From Trochalopteron elliotii (lineage: Eukaryota > Chordata > Aves > Passeriformes > Leiothrichidae): a DNA stretch of 64,000 nucleotides. Every line of letters begins with the position of its first letter. Position 1 is the stretch's first letter. A program made the position numbers and the translations under genes. The notes beneath the pieces are model-generated. The model had not been told where the DNA came from. It did not search any database and saw only the letters and a list, made by a program, of their open reading frames with translations. The stretch is taken from NCBI GenBank assembly GCA_024734555.1, contig JANPWX010000054.1, positions 8,079,133 through 8,143,132 of the forward strand. The letters are read 5' to 3'. Of this stretch, positions 41,795 through 54,478 are shown piece by piece.

Positions 41795-42929
41795 TGTCAT
41801 GCCCCAAGCAGTTCTGTGGAGTTCTCAGGGTTGAAGCTGCTCTTTTATTGTAATCAGTTTTCATTACATTCCTTTGATCTCTCTCCATTCTTTGTATACA
41901 ACACTTCATCACCTTTATTTTCTGTCATAATTGCATGTGAAAGATTTCTCCTTTGATAGACCCTGAATGCCAAATCAGTATCGAAAAGAGTGTTGAAAAG
42001 TGTCATGTGCTCTGTCTGCTTTAAAAGGCATCCCATACACCTGTGGAAGACAAACAATTTTTCAGTGATATGACATATCTATCATCCATCCACAGGATAT
42101 GAGCTGTTCTGTCTGCTTAATAGCAAGGGGCTATGCATAGCAAAATAGTAACTGCTGAAAGAAATGTGTAGCACATTGCAAACTGTCTGGCAGCCCTCCC
42201 TAAGCCTCATCTCATTCTGGCCTGCTGATAATTCACAGACTGTGTTCCTGTGCGCTCATCACTCCGGCAGTAAGAGTGGCTAGATGGGGCCCCCTGTCTC
42301 TGCTCCCTGTCACACTGTCATTCAGGTGTGTCTGTCTGCCATCACCTGCTGACACAGCCACATGGCTCTCAATTACAGAATAGGCCTCCATTCACACTGC
42401 TGATGAAGATGTTCAATCTCTACTGGCTAACAGCATCCTCCCTTAAAGATGTGTCTTTTGGGGTTTGTGAAAACAGAAACCAGCTGAAATTTGTTGGCTA
42501 CAGAATGATATTTCTCACCACACTTTTGGTAACAAATTATTAGTGGCCAGTCCTTTTCTCTACAATTGCAAGCCTCTGCCATCCCCTGCAATGATAAAAT
42601 ACAGTGATGGGGTATAAAAATTATTTTTATTTTCCCATTCTCTACTTTAGCGTGAGGACAAGTGATTAAGCAGCAAAACTGGAAACCCAGATATGATACA
42701 ATGTCAAATTTATCTTTCTATTTTACAAACACCATGCATTTTTACAACCAAGGATGTTTTTAACACTGCTAACATACTGCTGAAGACATCCATAGTCACC
42801 TTATAGGAAAGAAGAAAGATACAAATGGTTAGAAGATGACAACGAGAGATACATAATTGTTACATATGTACTTCTATAGCCATGGAAGGTAACACACAGT
42901 GATGCCCGACCAGCAATGACACATGATAC

Positions 42930-43235
42930 ACACAAGTCCTGTGAGGCACGGCTGAGAGAGCTGGGGGTATTTAGCTTGGAGGAAAGGAGGCTCAGGAGGG
43001 ACCTTATCACTCTCTACAGCTCCCTAAAGGGAGGCTGTAGCAAGGTGAGGGTCAGCCTCTTCTCCCACATAATGGGACACGACAAGAGGAAGTGGCCTCA
43101 ACCAGAAAAGTTTTAGATTGAATATTCTTGAAAATATTCTTACTGGAAGAGTTGTCAAGCATTTGAACAAGCTGTCCGGGGAGGTGCTGGAGTCACCATG
43201 CCTGGGGGCATTCAAAGGGTGTGCAGATGGGGTAG
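42930..43235 (+). mobile_element. CR1 LINE segment A: C-terminal end of ORF2
   Basis: The segment encodes the well-conserved end of the CR1 reverse transcriptase: [20 protein letters not shown], then [10 protein letters not shown] and LFSHIMG. After a stop it continues with the nucleotide pattern for the region read as TGRVVKHLNKLSGEVLESP in intact copies. It breaks off near 43235, before the untranslated 3' tail and terminal octamers. The next bases belong to a part of ORF2 that lies far upstream in a normal element (segment B), so the order is permuted. The reading frame is broken and no product is expected. Confidence 0.88.
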
Positions 43236-43242
43236 GTGACAG

Positions 43243-43857
43243 ACAGCCTTGCCAGAGGGGATGCAATTCTGCATCTCCTGGTAACCAACACAAGTGACCC
43301 CATCAGGGAAGTCAAGACTGGGGGCAGACTGGGCTGCAGTGGAGCCACTGGAGTTTGCTGTCCTGAGGGATGTAAATCAAGTAAGGAGTGAAGTTAGGCC
43401 TCCAAACTTTAGAAGAGAAAACTTCTAGCTCTTCAAGGAGATTGTCAGTAGGACTTGCCCTGAGGAAAAAGCAAGTGGAACAGAGCTGGCAAATTATGGA
43501 AATCTTCCAGAGAGTGTAAGAGCTGGAAATCCCCAGGTGCAAGAAATGGGGCAAGGAAGGCAAGCAGGTGGCATGGCTGGGTAGGGACCTGCTGGCCAAA
43601 CTAAAGGGAAAGAAGCAAATGCACAGAGTGGGAAGAAAGACAGGTATCCTGGGAAGGGCACAGGGATGATGTTCAGCCATGCAGGGATGGGGCGAGGAAG
43701 GCTGAGGCGAAGCTGGAACTGAACTGGGCAAGGAATGCAAAGAGTGATAAGAAGGGCTTCTACAGATACGTTAACCAGAAAAGGAAGGTCAAAGAAGATA
43801 AAAAATGTTGGCAAACTGGTAACAATGGATAAGGAGAAGGCTGAATTACTCAACAAC
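43243..43857 (+). mobile_element. CR1 LINE segment B: end of endonuclease and linker to reverse transcriptase
   Basis: The translation starting near 43245 gives ARGDAILHLLVTNTSDPIRE and VKTGGRLGCS, the C-terminal end of the apurinic-like endonuclease of CR1 ORF2. The conserved SDH that should follow GC is altered (GCSGAT). The linker follows with frameshifts, including KKGFYRYVNQKRKVKED in one frame and VGKLVTMDKEKAELLNN (ending at 43857) in another. These are recognisable CR1 linker and RT-entry motifs. Minus-strand frames of about 145 codons over this stretch are shadows. It follows segment A with almost no gap. Confidence 0.85.
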
Positions 43858-43879
43858 AGAATGAAAGTGGCTCTGCCAA

Positions 43880-43966
43880 GAAGGATTTTGGAGGGCTGCT
43901 GCATGAGAGGACATGAGCAAGCCATGTGCACTGCCAGCCCAGAAAGCCAAATGCATCATGGGCTGC
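43880..43966 (+). mobile_element. CR1 LINE segment C: reverse transcriptase thumb region
   Basis: A short piece whose translation gives MSKPCALPAQKAKCIMGC, matching the conserved block shortly after the RT catalytic core in CR1. Between segment B and this piece the whole RT fingers/palm, including the catalytic motifs, is missing, so B and C look like one copy with an internal deletion. In an intact ORF2 the order is B, C, then A. Here it is A, B, C. Confidence 0.72.
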
Positions 43967-45462
43967 AGCCCTCACTCTGCCCCAGCTTCATAGCTATGCA
44001 TTTTCCCTTTTCTTTGGTAGCTGACAGAAATCAAGCAAGTGAAACCAATAATTTGTTCTGAAAAATTTACAGATGTAATCTTAACTCACTTAAAACCTTT
44101 TAAGATTGGGAATCTAGGGCTGTGCAGCTCAACACACTACGTTTTCCATTTTTCTTTCTACAATTAAAAAATACTATATTCAGTTCTTTTCAGACCTACC
44201 ACTTACTCCTGACCAACGGCACTTTTCTTTATCTCTCCTGACCATAAGCTTCTCATAAATAGGAAACTGTCTTCAGCTCTAGGAAGCCCCTTTCATTCAA
44301 TAAGCTTTAAAATCAATAACGTTTCACGATTAAATCCAGATCCAGATTGGAACTTTACAGTAAAATTAACTAGTAATATTATTGCTGTATTTTCACTTTT
44401 GCACAGGCAGACACATTTTCTTCAGATTTCTCAAATTTGCAGGGCTCAAAAATGACCAATGAGATTTTGGCATTTAAAGTAAACAGCTCACTTCTCTGAC
44501 TTAGGATACAGAATTAAAAATTCAAATACCCATCCCATCAGCAAGCAACCCAACATACATAACACATGTTGAACAAAAAGCTACAGTTACCTTTCTCTGA
44601 CAATATTACAAGGAGACATAGATCTACCTGCCATGTATGCACAAAGAACAGAGTCCTTGATTTGTACACCAGGGGACCAGTTACCAAGTTTTCAGTTTTA
44701 CTCCTCTATCAACAATCTCATTTATGCACTTGTCCTAAACATGAACAAAATGATAGAATGAAAGAATAATTACCATAAACTAGAGAATGCTAATGCCTAG
44801 GTTATTCCTCCTTGAACTCAGATGAGTGACTTGCAGAGACTCCTAGATGATGACTCTTAGAAAACTGGAAAGATTACTATTAAACAACAAAGAATATTGG
44901 CAAGACTAAACATAGAAAATGAAACTCAAGGACAGTTATGTAATTGCTTTCTGAATTTAATCTTTTCAAGACTCAAGATTTTAAATTAAACTCAAGAACA
45001 TCCATATACAACTAGCAGAAATGAATAATTATAATTGTGTGTGACAAGTGAAAAAATCCAGTCTGCTCACCTTTTCTTAATTTTTAAAAAGGCATGCATT
45101 GTGACTTCAAGTAAACAAATAAGAAATCTTAAAGCTGAAATTACTTTCTAGTTAGATTTCTTGTTTCTTTAGTTCTTCCTTGTCCCAGTGTGGACATAAA
45201 TGGTGACCTGATAATCTGCTATATACTCAATGGTACTCCTACTGTTTTCAAAGAGAACTGGGATAAACAGCCTGACAAATAAAAATAACTTCCATACTAT
45301 AAAGGCAATGGTAACAGGCTGTGTGGCTCTGAATTGTGAAGGAGTATAAAGAAATGAAGACTTAGTTTTATAGAAAGGACATTAAGTCCCAGTTGACAAC
45401 CTTTGTGCAAAGATATAATTCACTCTATGCACTTCTGCAAATTTTAAAAGTGGCTTAACTTA

Positions 45463-45499
45463 AAATAAATAAATAAATGAATAAATGAATAAATAAATG
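45463..45499 (+). repeat. (AAAT)n / (GAAT)n tetranucleotide microsatellite
   Basis: About nine tetranucleotide units of AAAT with two or three units changed to GAAT. The interrupted core suggests moderate age. Confidence 0.9.
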
Positions 45500-45796
45500 T
45501 CTGTTAGATTATAGAGAGAAGGAAAACAGTCCTGCAAGTGCTCAGTGCTTGGGATCCACCTATCTTATAAAGTAGGGTTACACTCAGTAAGAACTGGAAA
45601 ACACTTTTCAAAGAAAAAGAAACAATTTCTCTAGTATTCTCATTGTTTATTCATTTAAGTGGAAATACATAACACTTGTACACAATCTTTGTCTCTTTTA
45701 TATTCCTCCTGTTAACCTTCTCATACACACTCTCTTTTTGGAATCAAACATTTGAAAAGTGTCTTTATTTTCCTTGCTTTTTCCCCCTTATCTTAC

Positions 45797-45819
45797 ACGT
45801 GTGTGCGTGTGTGTGTGTT
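45797..45819 (+). repeat. Interrupted (GT)n microsatellite
   Basis: A GT-dinucleotide run of about 11 units, interrupted once by GC. Confidence 0.85.
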
Positions 45820-46149
45820 GCTATCTCAACAGTTTCTCAAGACTGAAAGATGAAACTCCATTTCCTTGATAATCCAGTCCACTCTAGTGTCTTTAAGACA
45901 TAAAAACTTTTAACTATACGTTTTCAGTAACAAAGCATCAAAGAATATTTAACAGTTTCTAGTTTTGATCTCTGTAAGTACTACAAAAAATAATTACAGA
46001 AAAGAACGCCTTAAAAGTATTTAAATTTATCAACCCTCGGCAATATTTATAATATTGCAACTGGGAAGATATATCTTAAATAAATTTATTGTTTACTCAT
46101 ATTAAGGATTAGAAAACAGTTTTAAAAAATATGAGCTGAGCAGACAGAA

Positions 46150-46290
46150 AAAAAAGGAGAAAGGAATCAGAGGTAGACAATGATTAGATTATTTGCCCAA
46201 GGCTATATAACAGGTCAAAGGCAGAAATGTGAATTGGAAACAATTCCCCTAGCTTTCCAACGCAGTTCCCGAACATCAGACTATCTGGAG
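46150..46290 (+). mobile_element. Ancient CORE-SINE/MIR-like remnant
   Basis: The pattern ATTTGCCCAAGGCTATATAA followed by CAGGTCAAAGGCAGAAATG and a CCTAGCTTTCCAACGCAGT block follows the 3' half of amniote MIR/CORE-SINEs, where an intact copy has the cue of a 'cccaaggtcacacag' phrase, then a 'gtggcagagc' phrase. It is highly diverged. It could instead be part of another old CORE-containing SINE. The identification is from memory of the consensus only. Confidence 0.55.
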
Positions 46291-49200
46291 TTTTTGAGTC
46301 GGACATAAATAGCACCACTCAAATGAAAAATTAGTATTGACCCCTGACAAAAATCTGTGGAACTCCTAATCACGGCACTCTGCAATTATTTTAAATACTC
46401 TGCGTGTACATGTTAGCTCTATTCTGGTGGCTCCTGGGCAATCATTAAGTGTTGCCTCACACTTCCCATAGGATGAGAGAACTGTAAAGCAAAACTGATC
46501 AAAACTGTCACCATTGAGTCACAAGAGTTGACACTCTTGATTATGCCAGGGGATGTCCAGGGTACATCTGCTGACATTGTGTAAATCACTGTTATTTATT
46601 TTTTTAAAAACACATCATAAATAATTTTAACATGAAGAATGTTCTCTGTGAGAGAAACACTTCAGGAAAAAGGTGACATATTAGAATGATTGCATTTTAA
46701 AAAAAATTTATTCACCATAGCACTGAGTATTCAGTGTGATGTAACTTGAGTTATGGACTCATCTCTTCCTTAAGACAGCTTTCTCAGTGTACAGAAATGC
46801 CAATATTGTGTAGTGGTGTTGATGCAATAAACACAACTAAGAAAATGCAGTATATAAGAAATGAAGGGATCCGTAACTGCATAGCACACTTAAATGAATA
46901 AACGTAATAAATCTGTGAATACAGACTTCATCTTCCTTGACTAGAAAGCAAACTTGCAGAGATGTCAGTAGAACAGAACAATGATAAAGAAACAAACTCT
47001 GCATCACATACTGCTCCTTCAACTCCATGATTATGGTCATTTTCATCTATTATATCGTTACAGCTTTCCTCCATCTGAGAAGAGCAGATCTGCATTTGAT
47101 CACCTCCACATTCCCACAATCAAATCCCAGCATCTTCTGATACCAGAAGTCCAGCAGCATTTCACTGTCTTCTAGCTGTTACAATTCTGTATACTTCCAT
47201 AAGATCATTATCAACAAACGTCTTCCAGAAAAAAAGAAATTGTAATATTATTTCATACTGTTCCCTTGCTAAAAGTAAGAGGTCTCTGTTAATGAACCAA
47301 CTACCACAATGCTGGTATGATCTCATCTAAGAGATTGCCTGTGCATGCCACAGGCTCAGGTACTGCAGACTTCTTTGTTCAGGTTAGATGAATTAATTGT
47401 ACTTACGTCTCTTTCTGCAGAGATTTTATCTCTTACTTTTAGCATATTAAAATCTCAAAGTTACCAACCTCACTTTTGTTATTGGGCTGCTGACAGTCTA
47501 CCTGAAAGAAAGGCCCAGTCTTGTATAAACTACACACTCAAAACCTTAATGAAAAGTCAATAAACTTTGCTTTCTTGTAGCAAGAGAGAGACTTATCTAC
47601 CTGAAGACCAATTTGATTCATCATGCCAGGAAAGCATTCATATTTAATAAGAATTCGTATTTTCAGGGCCTTTCTAAAAAAAAAAAATAGTTATGAAATA
47701 TTTGAACATTCAGTCAGGCAAAATAATGAGAATTAAAGAGTAAACTGGAAGTTTACTCTGAAACAGAAAATATCCTTCCATAATACCATGGCAAAACTCA
47801 TTCACGCTGACTTATAATGCAGAATATGAGAGAGTTGTACTGAGTGCATGTGAAAGCAAGAAAAGAGAGTGAGCTACAGAAGTTATCTTTGTTCTTAAAA
47901 GCAAAAAGCAAAAACCCCACAACATTATGAAGGGGTTCATTTTTAAATGTTAAAAACCTATTCAGTTACACAGCACAGAAAACAAATACAAAGGTACTTA
48001 TGCAACACAGTCTACTGTATCACCACACTTCTTTAAACAAGATTTTCCCACCACTCTCAATTTCATCTCAAGTAAGGATTCTCTGTAATCAACATACCAA
48101 TTTCCTAACTGAAACGTGCAGAAAGCAATCTGTAACTATTGATCTACTATTTTAGCTGGAGCCGCAATCTGCCTAAGCTATCTAAAAGCAGACTGCCCTA
48201 TGATACCCTGGCAACGTTATCACTTGTTCAAAATTTTCTGAAAGACATTCCATTTGGCAATAACAATACAGTGAAGTAATAGGCTTATTCACTTATACAC
48301 AGCCTTGAATAGGAGAGCATAACCTCTTCCTAGCTCTGTTATCAAAGACCTATCTCAGTGGATATTATGCTTTATGTTCAACACAGTAGGATTTTTGGTC
48401 ATGCTGAGAGCCAGAAAAATGTCAGCCATGACACAAACCAGAAATGTTCAAAAACTGTGTTCAGTGGATCACTGCTGGACCAAACTGTTTCACTCATTGA
48501 AAGGATTAAGCTGCAACTCCATCTTCATCTCTGTATTATGTTTGTGATGATGAATTTTGAACACATGTCTCTGGTTGCAGCATCAGTCAAAGGAAAAGTC
48601 ACTGACACTTACAAGTTAGCAGCTGATTGCAACACTACTTAAATCCTGCAGTAATCTCTCTGAACCCACCTCACAGAGCAGCACTTTATTTTCAAGGCAC
48701 AGAAAAACAAAAAATCTGGTTTCAAACCTATGGCAAGGGATGGAATGAGGCAGACACTACAGTAAAAAAAAACCAAAAACAAAATATCCTGTGACGTCTA
48801 GATTTCCCCCAAGGTGCTAGAACACATACCTTTTCTAAACATTATCTTTTCAAAGAAGTCTTTCCAGAATAATTGTTGTGCTGCTATCATGAAATCATGA
48901 GTGAGAAGGAAGAGGGTCAAAAAGACTTTGAGTAAGCAAGAAAGGTATGATAACTGTCAGTGTTTCAAAAAAACCCAAAGTTATAATTTCAAGACAACCT
49001 CATAAATAGAAGGAAGCCAGAAAGAAAATGCTAAAATCTTTCCCCTCATAAGAAGTCAAAACAAAAAACACATTCCAAGACTTGTGTATACAGAATACTA
49101 ATAAACACAGGAATGGGACCTTTAAAGAGAAGAGGATTTGCCTCCAACTAACTAGCAGCAATTTAAATCCCTGCTTCTGCCTGATAAGGTACAAACTTCC

Positions 49201-49362
49201 CAACTAAGCTGTCCAGAGATGAAACTAAAAAACCTGACACTGGCAGACTCTCTGGGTTTAACAGAGCTTCTTCATTAATTATCTAGACATTGGCACTGCT
49301 GCTGTGAACTCCCAACTCTACAGAGCAAGAAAAACTCATTTGGCCACAAGCACTTGAATGTT

Positions 49363-49390
49363 AAAAAAAAAAAAAAAACAACAAAAAAAC
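49363..49390 (+). repeat. A-rich tract
   Basis: Sixteen A followed by CAACAAAAAAAC. No retroposon body precedes it. Confidence 0.8.
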
Positions 49391-49419
49391 CCCTGCATTT
49401 CAGTGGATGCAGCATTTGT

Positions 49420-49860
49420 ATGCTTATCTACGGGTTTTTAATGTCACTTTACAGTTAATAATTAGCCCTCCTCTGCCCTGCACAAAGAGTGCCACTGAGA
49501 CAAAAGAAAACGTTAAGTGTGTTAGCTATACTTGCCACTGGTATAAATAGTCAAAGGGATGATTAATGAATGAGGGGGAGAATTAAACAGAGCAGTGAAC
49601 AAAGACAAAGCCCGTTTGCTTGGCTGCCCACAAACCAAGACAAGCTGCATCCATAAAGAAACTACAGAAAGTGACAAACAAAAAATCAGCTTAATAGACA
49701 GCTCATGAAGACTTTATTTAACCCCACATTATGACAGCCTCAGTGCTTTATTAACACTCTGACATGTTAAGATGCCAGGGTCATTTGAGGCTAAAACACA
49801 CATTTGTTGGGGGGAAAGGCAGAGAAAAAAAAATGCACATTTTTGTGCCACAGAAAGAAA
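49420..49860. promoter_or_regulatory. Candidate conserved non-coding element (possible enhancer)
   Basis: A repeat-free block of about 440 bp with a regulatory texture. It has a homeodomain-type TTAATAATTAG, a TGATTAATGAATGAG motif, a TTGGCTGCCCA half-site of NFI type and several TTTATT/TTATTAA cores, set among GC-balanced sequence. The motifs are visible. Their use as binding sites and any conservation are inference. Confidence 0.22.
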
Positions 49861-52800
49861 AACAGAGAAGGCCCAAATAACTTAAACAACATCCTTCAGT
49901 TCTCCTTTGTGGAGCATGCCAAAATCGACATTTTTAAAGAGTTGTTTAGAGATGTCAAACAAAGCAGATGAAGCAGTAACACAGGAGAAGTAGCTTGACA
50001 GGCCTTATCCTTCCCTTCAAATGGCTACATTTTAGACAGGCACATTTCAGGTTAAAAAAAAATTGTGATGGCTTTTAAATTTAAAGCAAATTATACTTGC
50101 TTTTTTCTTTTTAAATGAGCTAATGAGCATTCCCAGTTACTCTCCACAAATTACTACAGATACCTGGTATCCTCTATAAATGACTATGATTTCTGAATCA
50201 AAAGCTCACAATAAAGTTGATAAACACAATATAGTCCAGCACCATTATTGTTTAGGCCATTTTCAAGTCAGATTGAATATGGACAATTTAAATACATACT
50301 TTATTTTGAGTTTTCTTGCCTTTTCTTTTGTTAACTAGAGATTTAAATTTTTTTCAAACAAAAGTAGTTTTCCCAGTCTATTTCCTTTCATCACCTGCCC
50401 AATGGATTCAAGAACTCTAATAAAACTCTAATAAAATAAGATATATAGCAAAGTAGAGAAAATGTTAAAAACAAAGCATAAAAATAAAAACTGCAACACA
50501 TGAAGAAGCACCATAATAAGATAAAGAACTTTTGCTCCAGCTCATAATGTCATAAGTGCACAACTCCATAAATAATGTCCCACATGTAGCCAAATCTTCT
50601 AACAAGACAACACAGTATGTAAATATTTTGTTGTTACTGACAAATGAACATAAAAACCTCTTCTTTGTTGCCATGGATTCAATATTGCATATCCCTGAAA
50701 TGTACATAGAAATTCTTTACTCTTTCCATACTGATACACAACTTATTTGTTAGATAAATACAACTGTTCTACAGAGTTTTTAAAACTGAATTTTACATTT
50801 TAAGTAAAGATATTCTTATTCTCTCAAATCAACACTAATATACAAAAAAGTTTCCTGCCATGCTTTTTTCTCCATACCATGCTATCCTCTCATCCAGCCT
50901 CTACTGCAAAGTTTCCTTTTGTGTGCTTCACTGCAATGTCTAAGAAGGTAAGGGGAGAAGAAAGATATTCTATATTACTTGAATTTTTCTCCCTAATGTA
51001 CTGCAACACACCCAAAGCTGAAACCTTTATGTCAGTAAAGTAAGCCCCTTTTAATAAACTGCTTGATGACCTGAAAATTGAACAAGCTCAAAACTTCGGG
51101 TAAGATCATGCACATAAGGCATTCCACGTTTCCTGCTAAAATCCCTCATCTTCCTCTGTGAGAACAAACTTGTTCAGGCTCCTACTTTCACTTCCATCAA
51201 ATATTTGCCATCCCAATATCTGAACTTTATCCATCAACTGCATACCTTCCAAGTCACAAAGGTAAACTTTGCTTCAAACTCCATTCACAAAGAACTGAAA
51301 CTTGATTTTGCAAAGTATAAGTATCACACATTTTCAACAAATGAGGCAATCCAGAGTTATAAGGGCAACTTGTATGCTGCTGTTACCTGGACCAGTATAT
51401 ACACTGCAAAAAGTTTTTGAATTTATAAACAGCATTCAAAAAACACTAAAGAGAACTGTCCCCCTTGGCATGCCCAAATTCTCCTGAGTTTCAACCTGGT
51501 TTTTTTAGTTATTTCCAAGAAAATAATGTAATAACATTCTTATTTTCTTTACTATGACATATTTTTAGAAATAATCAAAATTGCAAGCCAGATTTCCAAT
51601 TAAACATGAATAAGTCTAACTGCTCTAGATTCCTGTGAAAGCTCTAGATGTATCATATCTATTAGCTAAAACCTCTTGGTATGTAATTCCAAATACAGAG
51701 CATGCTGTGTAGCAGCAACTGTAGAATTTTAGTCTGAGTCTAATCTAGCAAGTTTCAAGTTTTTAGCCCAGTTCTGATTGAATATCAAAGCTGGGCAGAT
51801 CTTATTTTAATGTGTAATGCCTATAAAATTTGAAATGTGAGTGTTGGGGGAGGGAGAGTTTAGGGTTCTTCTCAAAATGTCCTAAGAGGTGAGATACAAT
51901 GTAAGAAAGTGTTCTGTACCAGTTCTCACACGTCAACACATTGTTTTTGCTCTAGGAATGCAACAAAAACTGATCATCTGAGTAACTAAAAGGTATCATC
52001 CTCAGAAGTCAAAGTCATATTTTCCTGGGGAACCATCAGAAGGAGGGAAATAAGTAATCTCACAGTGTTCAAGAGTGATCTCCGCAGGGAAGTGCCACAT
52101 GCACCCATCCATCCCCATCTAGGATGTGCAGGTATGTTTAATCTTTCTGCAACTGCCAATAAACTCCTGTAGATCTCCTGTCCTGCCCTATCACTCACAG
52201 AGCCATGGAAAGCAGAGGCAAAGGAGACATACGGGTCATCCAGTCTAGACCTCTGCCAATGGGTGAGATGTACTTCAATGAGTAACGACTGGAAAAGCCT
52301 CTCTGGATTTTTCATGCTGTGACATCATTCTCACACCAGTATCACTCACCCACAGCTGCAGCTTTAAAAATGATAACCAAGTGTGACACACTGTCTAAAA
52401 GAAAATAAAATAAAGTGAAAACCAAGACATTTAGGCCACATCTACACTGGCCAGCACTCAGATCTCTGGAACAACTGAAACTGTTTCTTAGTCACATACA
52501 TTTATTCTTGTTAACTCAGGCATGCTTCTCACAAACAGCAAGTCACAAGGGTTAAAAGATCTTATGAGAGTCATTCTGTCCAGTGGAGGGAGTTAGGTTG
52601 TTTTTAAAAGCCCAAAGACTGTTGCTGCTAATTTACTCTATCACACCATTGTCATACATGTGTGTGTGTACATACATGGAAAAACCAAATGATGCCCTTC
52701 TTAAAACAGCTAGGCAATACTAGTATCAAAGAATGAATCCAAGCATCAATTCTAAATACTTCAAAAGGTTTATATTTTATGAGAAGGTAGTTGAAAATAA

Positions 52801-54159
52801 CACAAGAAGTTAAAAGAAATGTGTTTATTTAGTAATCCTTGACAGACTCTATTGATTGATAACTTCCATTTTGAGTTTGCTAACCACAAAAAAAGCAAAT
52901 TGTGCTAACTTGAGTCACCACAATGAGAAAAAGACCGGAAGGCAAAGTAATAAGGTCATACAAGGCAAGGTCCATAAATACTTAAGTTGCCTTTCCTTTT
53001 TGTCTGATGCATTACCTGCAAAGCAATCATTACTTTAAAAAAGATTTAATTTGAGCTAACACCACATGCTGAAACAAAGTGCACAAGCAAGGAGGAATTT
53101 ACAGATTCACTAGATTAACTGATGGTACAGATTTAATTTTAAAATGTAGCTCCACCTATGCCCCTTTCAGTGTCCTGCCCACTCCCAGCCTGTTTGTCTG
53201 GCCAAGAGAGAAAGCCTTGGTGCTGTGCAAGCACTGTTCAGCCACAGCCAAATTATTGGTGTGCTATCAACACTGCTTCAGCCACAAATCAAAAAACCCC
53301 AAGACTAAACCCTAACTCCACCTCAGCCAAACCAAGTACAAGTTTTTATACACAAAGAAATCAGTCTGTCAGTTCATACAGTGTAGCTGGCTCCTGAAAG
53401 GAGTTATACAAAATGGCTGGGGGATAGGAGTGAGAAATCAGTCACTTGAAACAGCAGGTAAAGAGTGACAATATAGACCCATACAGTGTTCAGATTAAAT
53501 TTAAATCTGCCAAAGTCCAGTTAAAATTTAAGATCCAAACAGGAAGCTCTATTCTTAGCAATTTACTTATTAGAAAAGATACTAAGAATAAAGCAGTTCT
53601 CCAAGTACTTCAGCAAGGCTGAGCAGTCATTTCTGAATTTATTTTAAATTCAGTTATGTACACTGAGCAACTTAAACATGCAAAGGAAAACATACTTTAC
53701 ATCATTATTTATCATTCCATAAAAGAGAACAGTAGCCTATAAAATTATCTACTTCTCTATGCATCATTTTCATTCCACTTCAAATGCGCAATCCAATTTT
53801 TTTATACCTTAGATTGGAAAGTTAAAACTGCTCTACTTGCATGCATCACAATAAGGAGACAATGGATTCAGGATGTTGGATTCTGCAACTCTCTAAAAGA
53901 GAAACTAGAGAGACTTAAAGAATTAAATGAAAGAATTACTATACTGACAGAAATACAGAGTTGCTTCCATGAAAGTGATCATGCTAAGTAAGAGAACCTA
54001 TGCTCAATCCAAACTTTCTTTAGAGTGAAATGTATCTCTTGACCAGTTAACAGGAAATGGTAGTTTGAATACATATTTATTCATATTTGCAATAAAAGAA
54101 AACAGAAAATGTTGTTTACATGCTCATTTTTATCATGCATCGTTCTGACTTCCTTTTTC

Positions 54160-54171
54160 TTTTTTTTTTTT
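54160..54171 (+). repeat. Poly-T run
   Basis: A run of 12 T preceded by C-interrupted T. Simple sequence. Confidence 0.75.
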
Positions 54172-54465
54172 AACTGCTCTTCATATGTATGTAAAAGTAA
54201 GAAGCCATTGCCTCTAGAACTCCATCTTCAATTTTTAGGAGTATTCAATGGCCATAGGGCAGCTAATTGAGGTTCTTGACCAGGATGTCAAAAAACTAAA
54301 TTTCAAATTCTGTTATATATTTGAAAAGAAATGGAAGCTTAGCTTCAAATGTGCTGTGTCCACTATTTTCTGGGGATTAAGAAGAAAAGAGGAAAGATGA
54401 TTCCTTACTTTTTCTACACAACAAGCCTATGTGCTGTTTTTCTCAGCCTATACCTATTCCTCATG

Positions 54466-54478
54466 AAAAAAAAAAAAA
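54466..54478 (+). repeat. Poly-A run
   Basis: Thirteen consecutive A with no element attached. Confidence 0.8.

Larger units (their letters stand above)
26755..42929. other. Unique AT-rich non-coding sequence
   Basis: About 16 kb without a recognisable gene or transposon. It holds a T16 run at 33411-33426, an A-rich tract at 40370-40401, a short (GT)7 at 41781-41794 and an A/C-rich patch near 36849-36896. A G+C-richer block at 29330-29560 and a block at 42180-42400 stand out from the background in composition, but I cannot assign them. Confidence 0.55.
43967..46149. other. Unique AT-rich non-coding sequence with simple repeats
   Basis: No gene is recognised. The stretch contains a tetranucleotide microsatellite at 45463-45499 and a (GT)n at 45797-45819. 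Confidence 0.6.

Noticed and set aside
43312..43931. Minus-strand open frames of 142 and 145 codons
   Set aside because: They are antisense to CR1 ORF2 segment B, which reads recognisably on the plus strand.
46041..46057. Small palindrome CAATATT-TAT-AATATTG
   Set aside because: Seven-bp AT-rich arms are expected by chance in this composition.
51986..52315. Minus-strand frame of 109 codons in GC-richer sequence
   Set aside because: No domain or family resemblance, no convincing splice sites, and a length within chance expectation.
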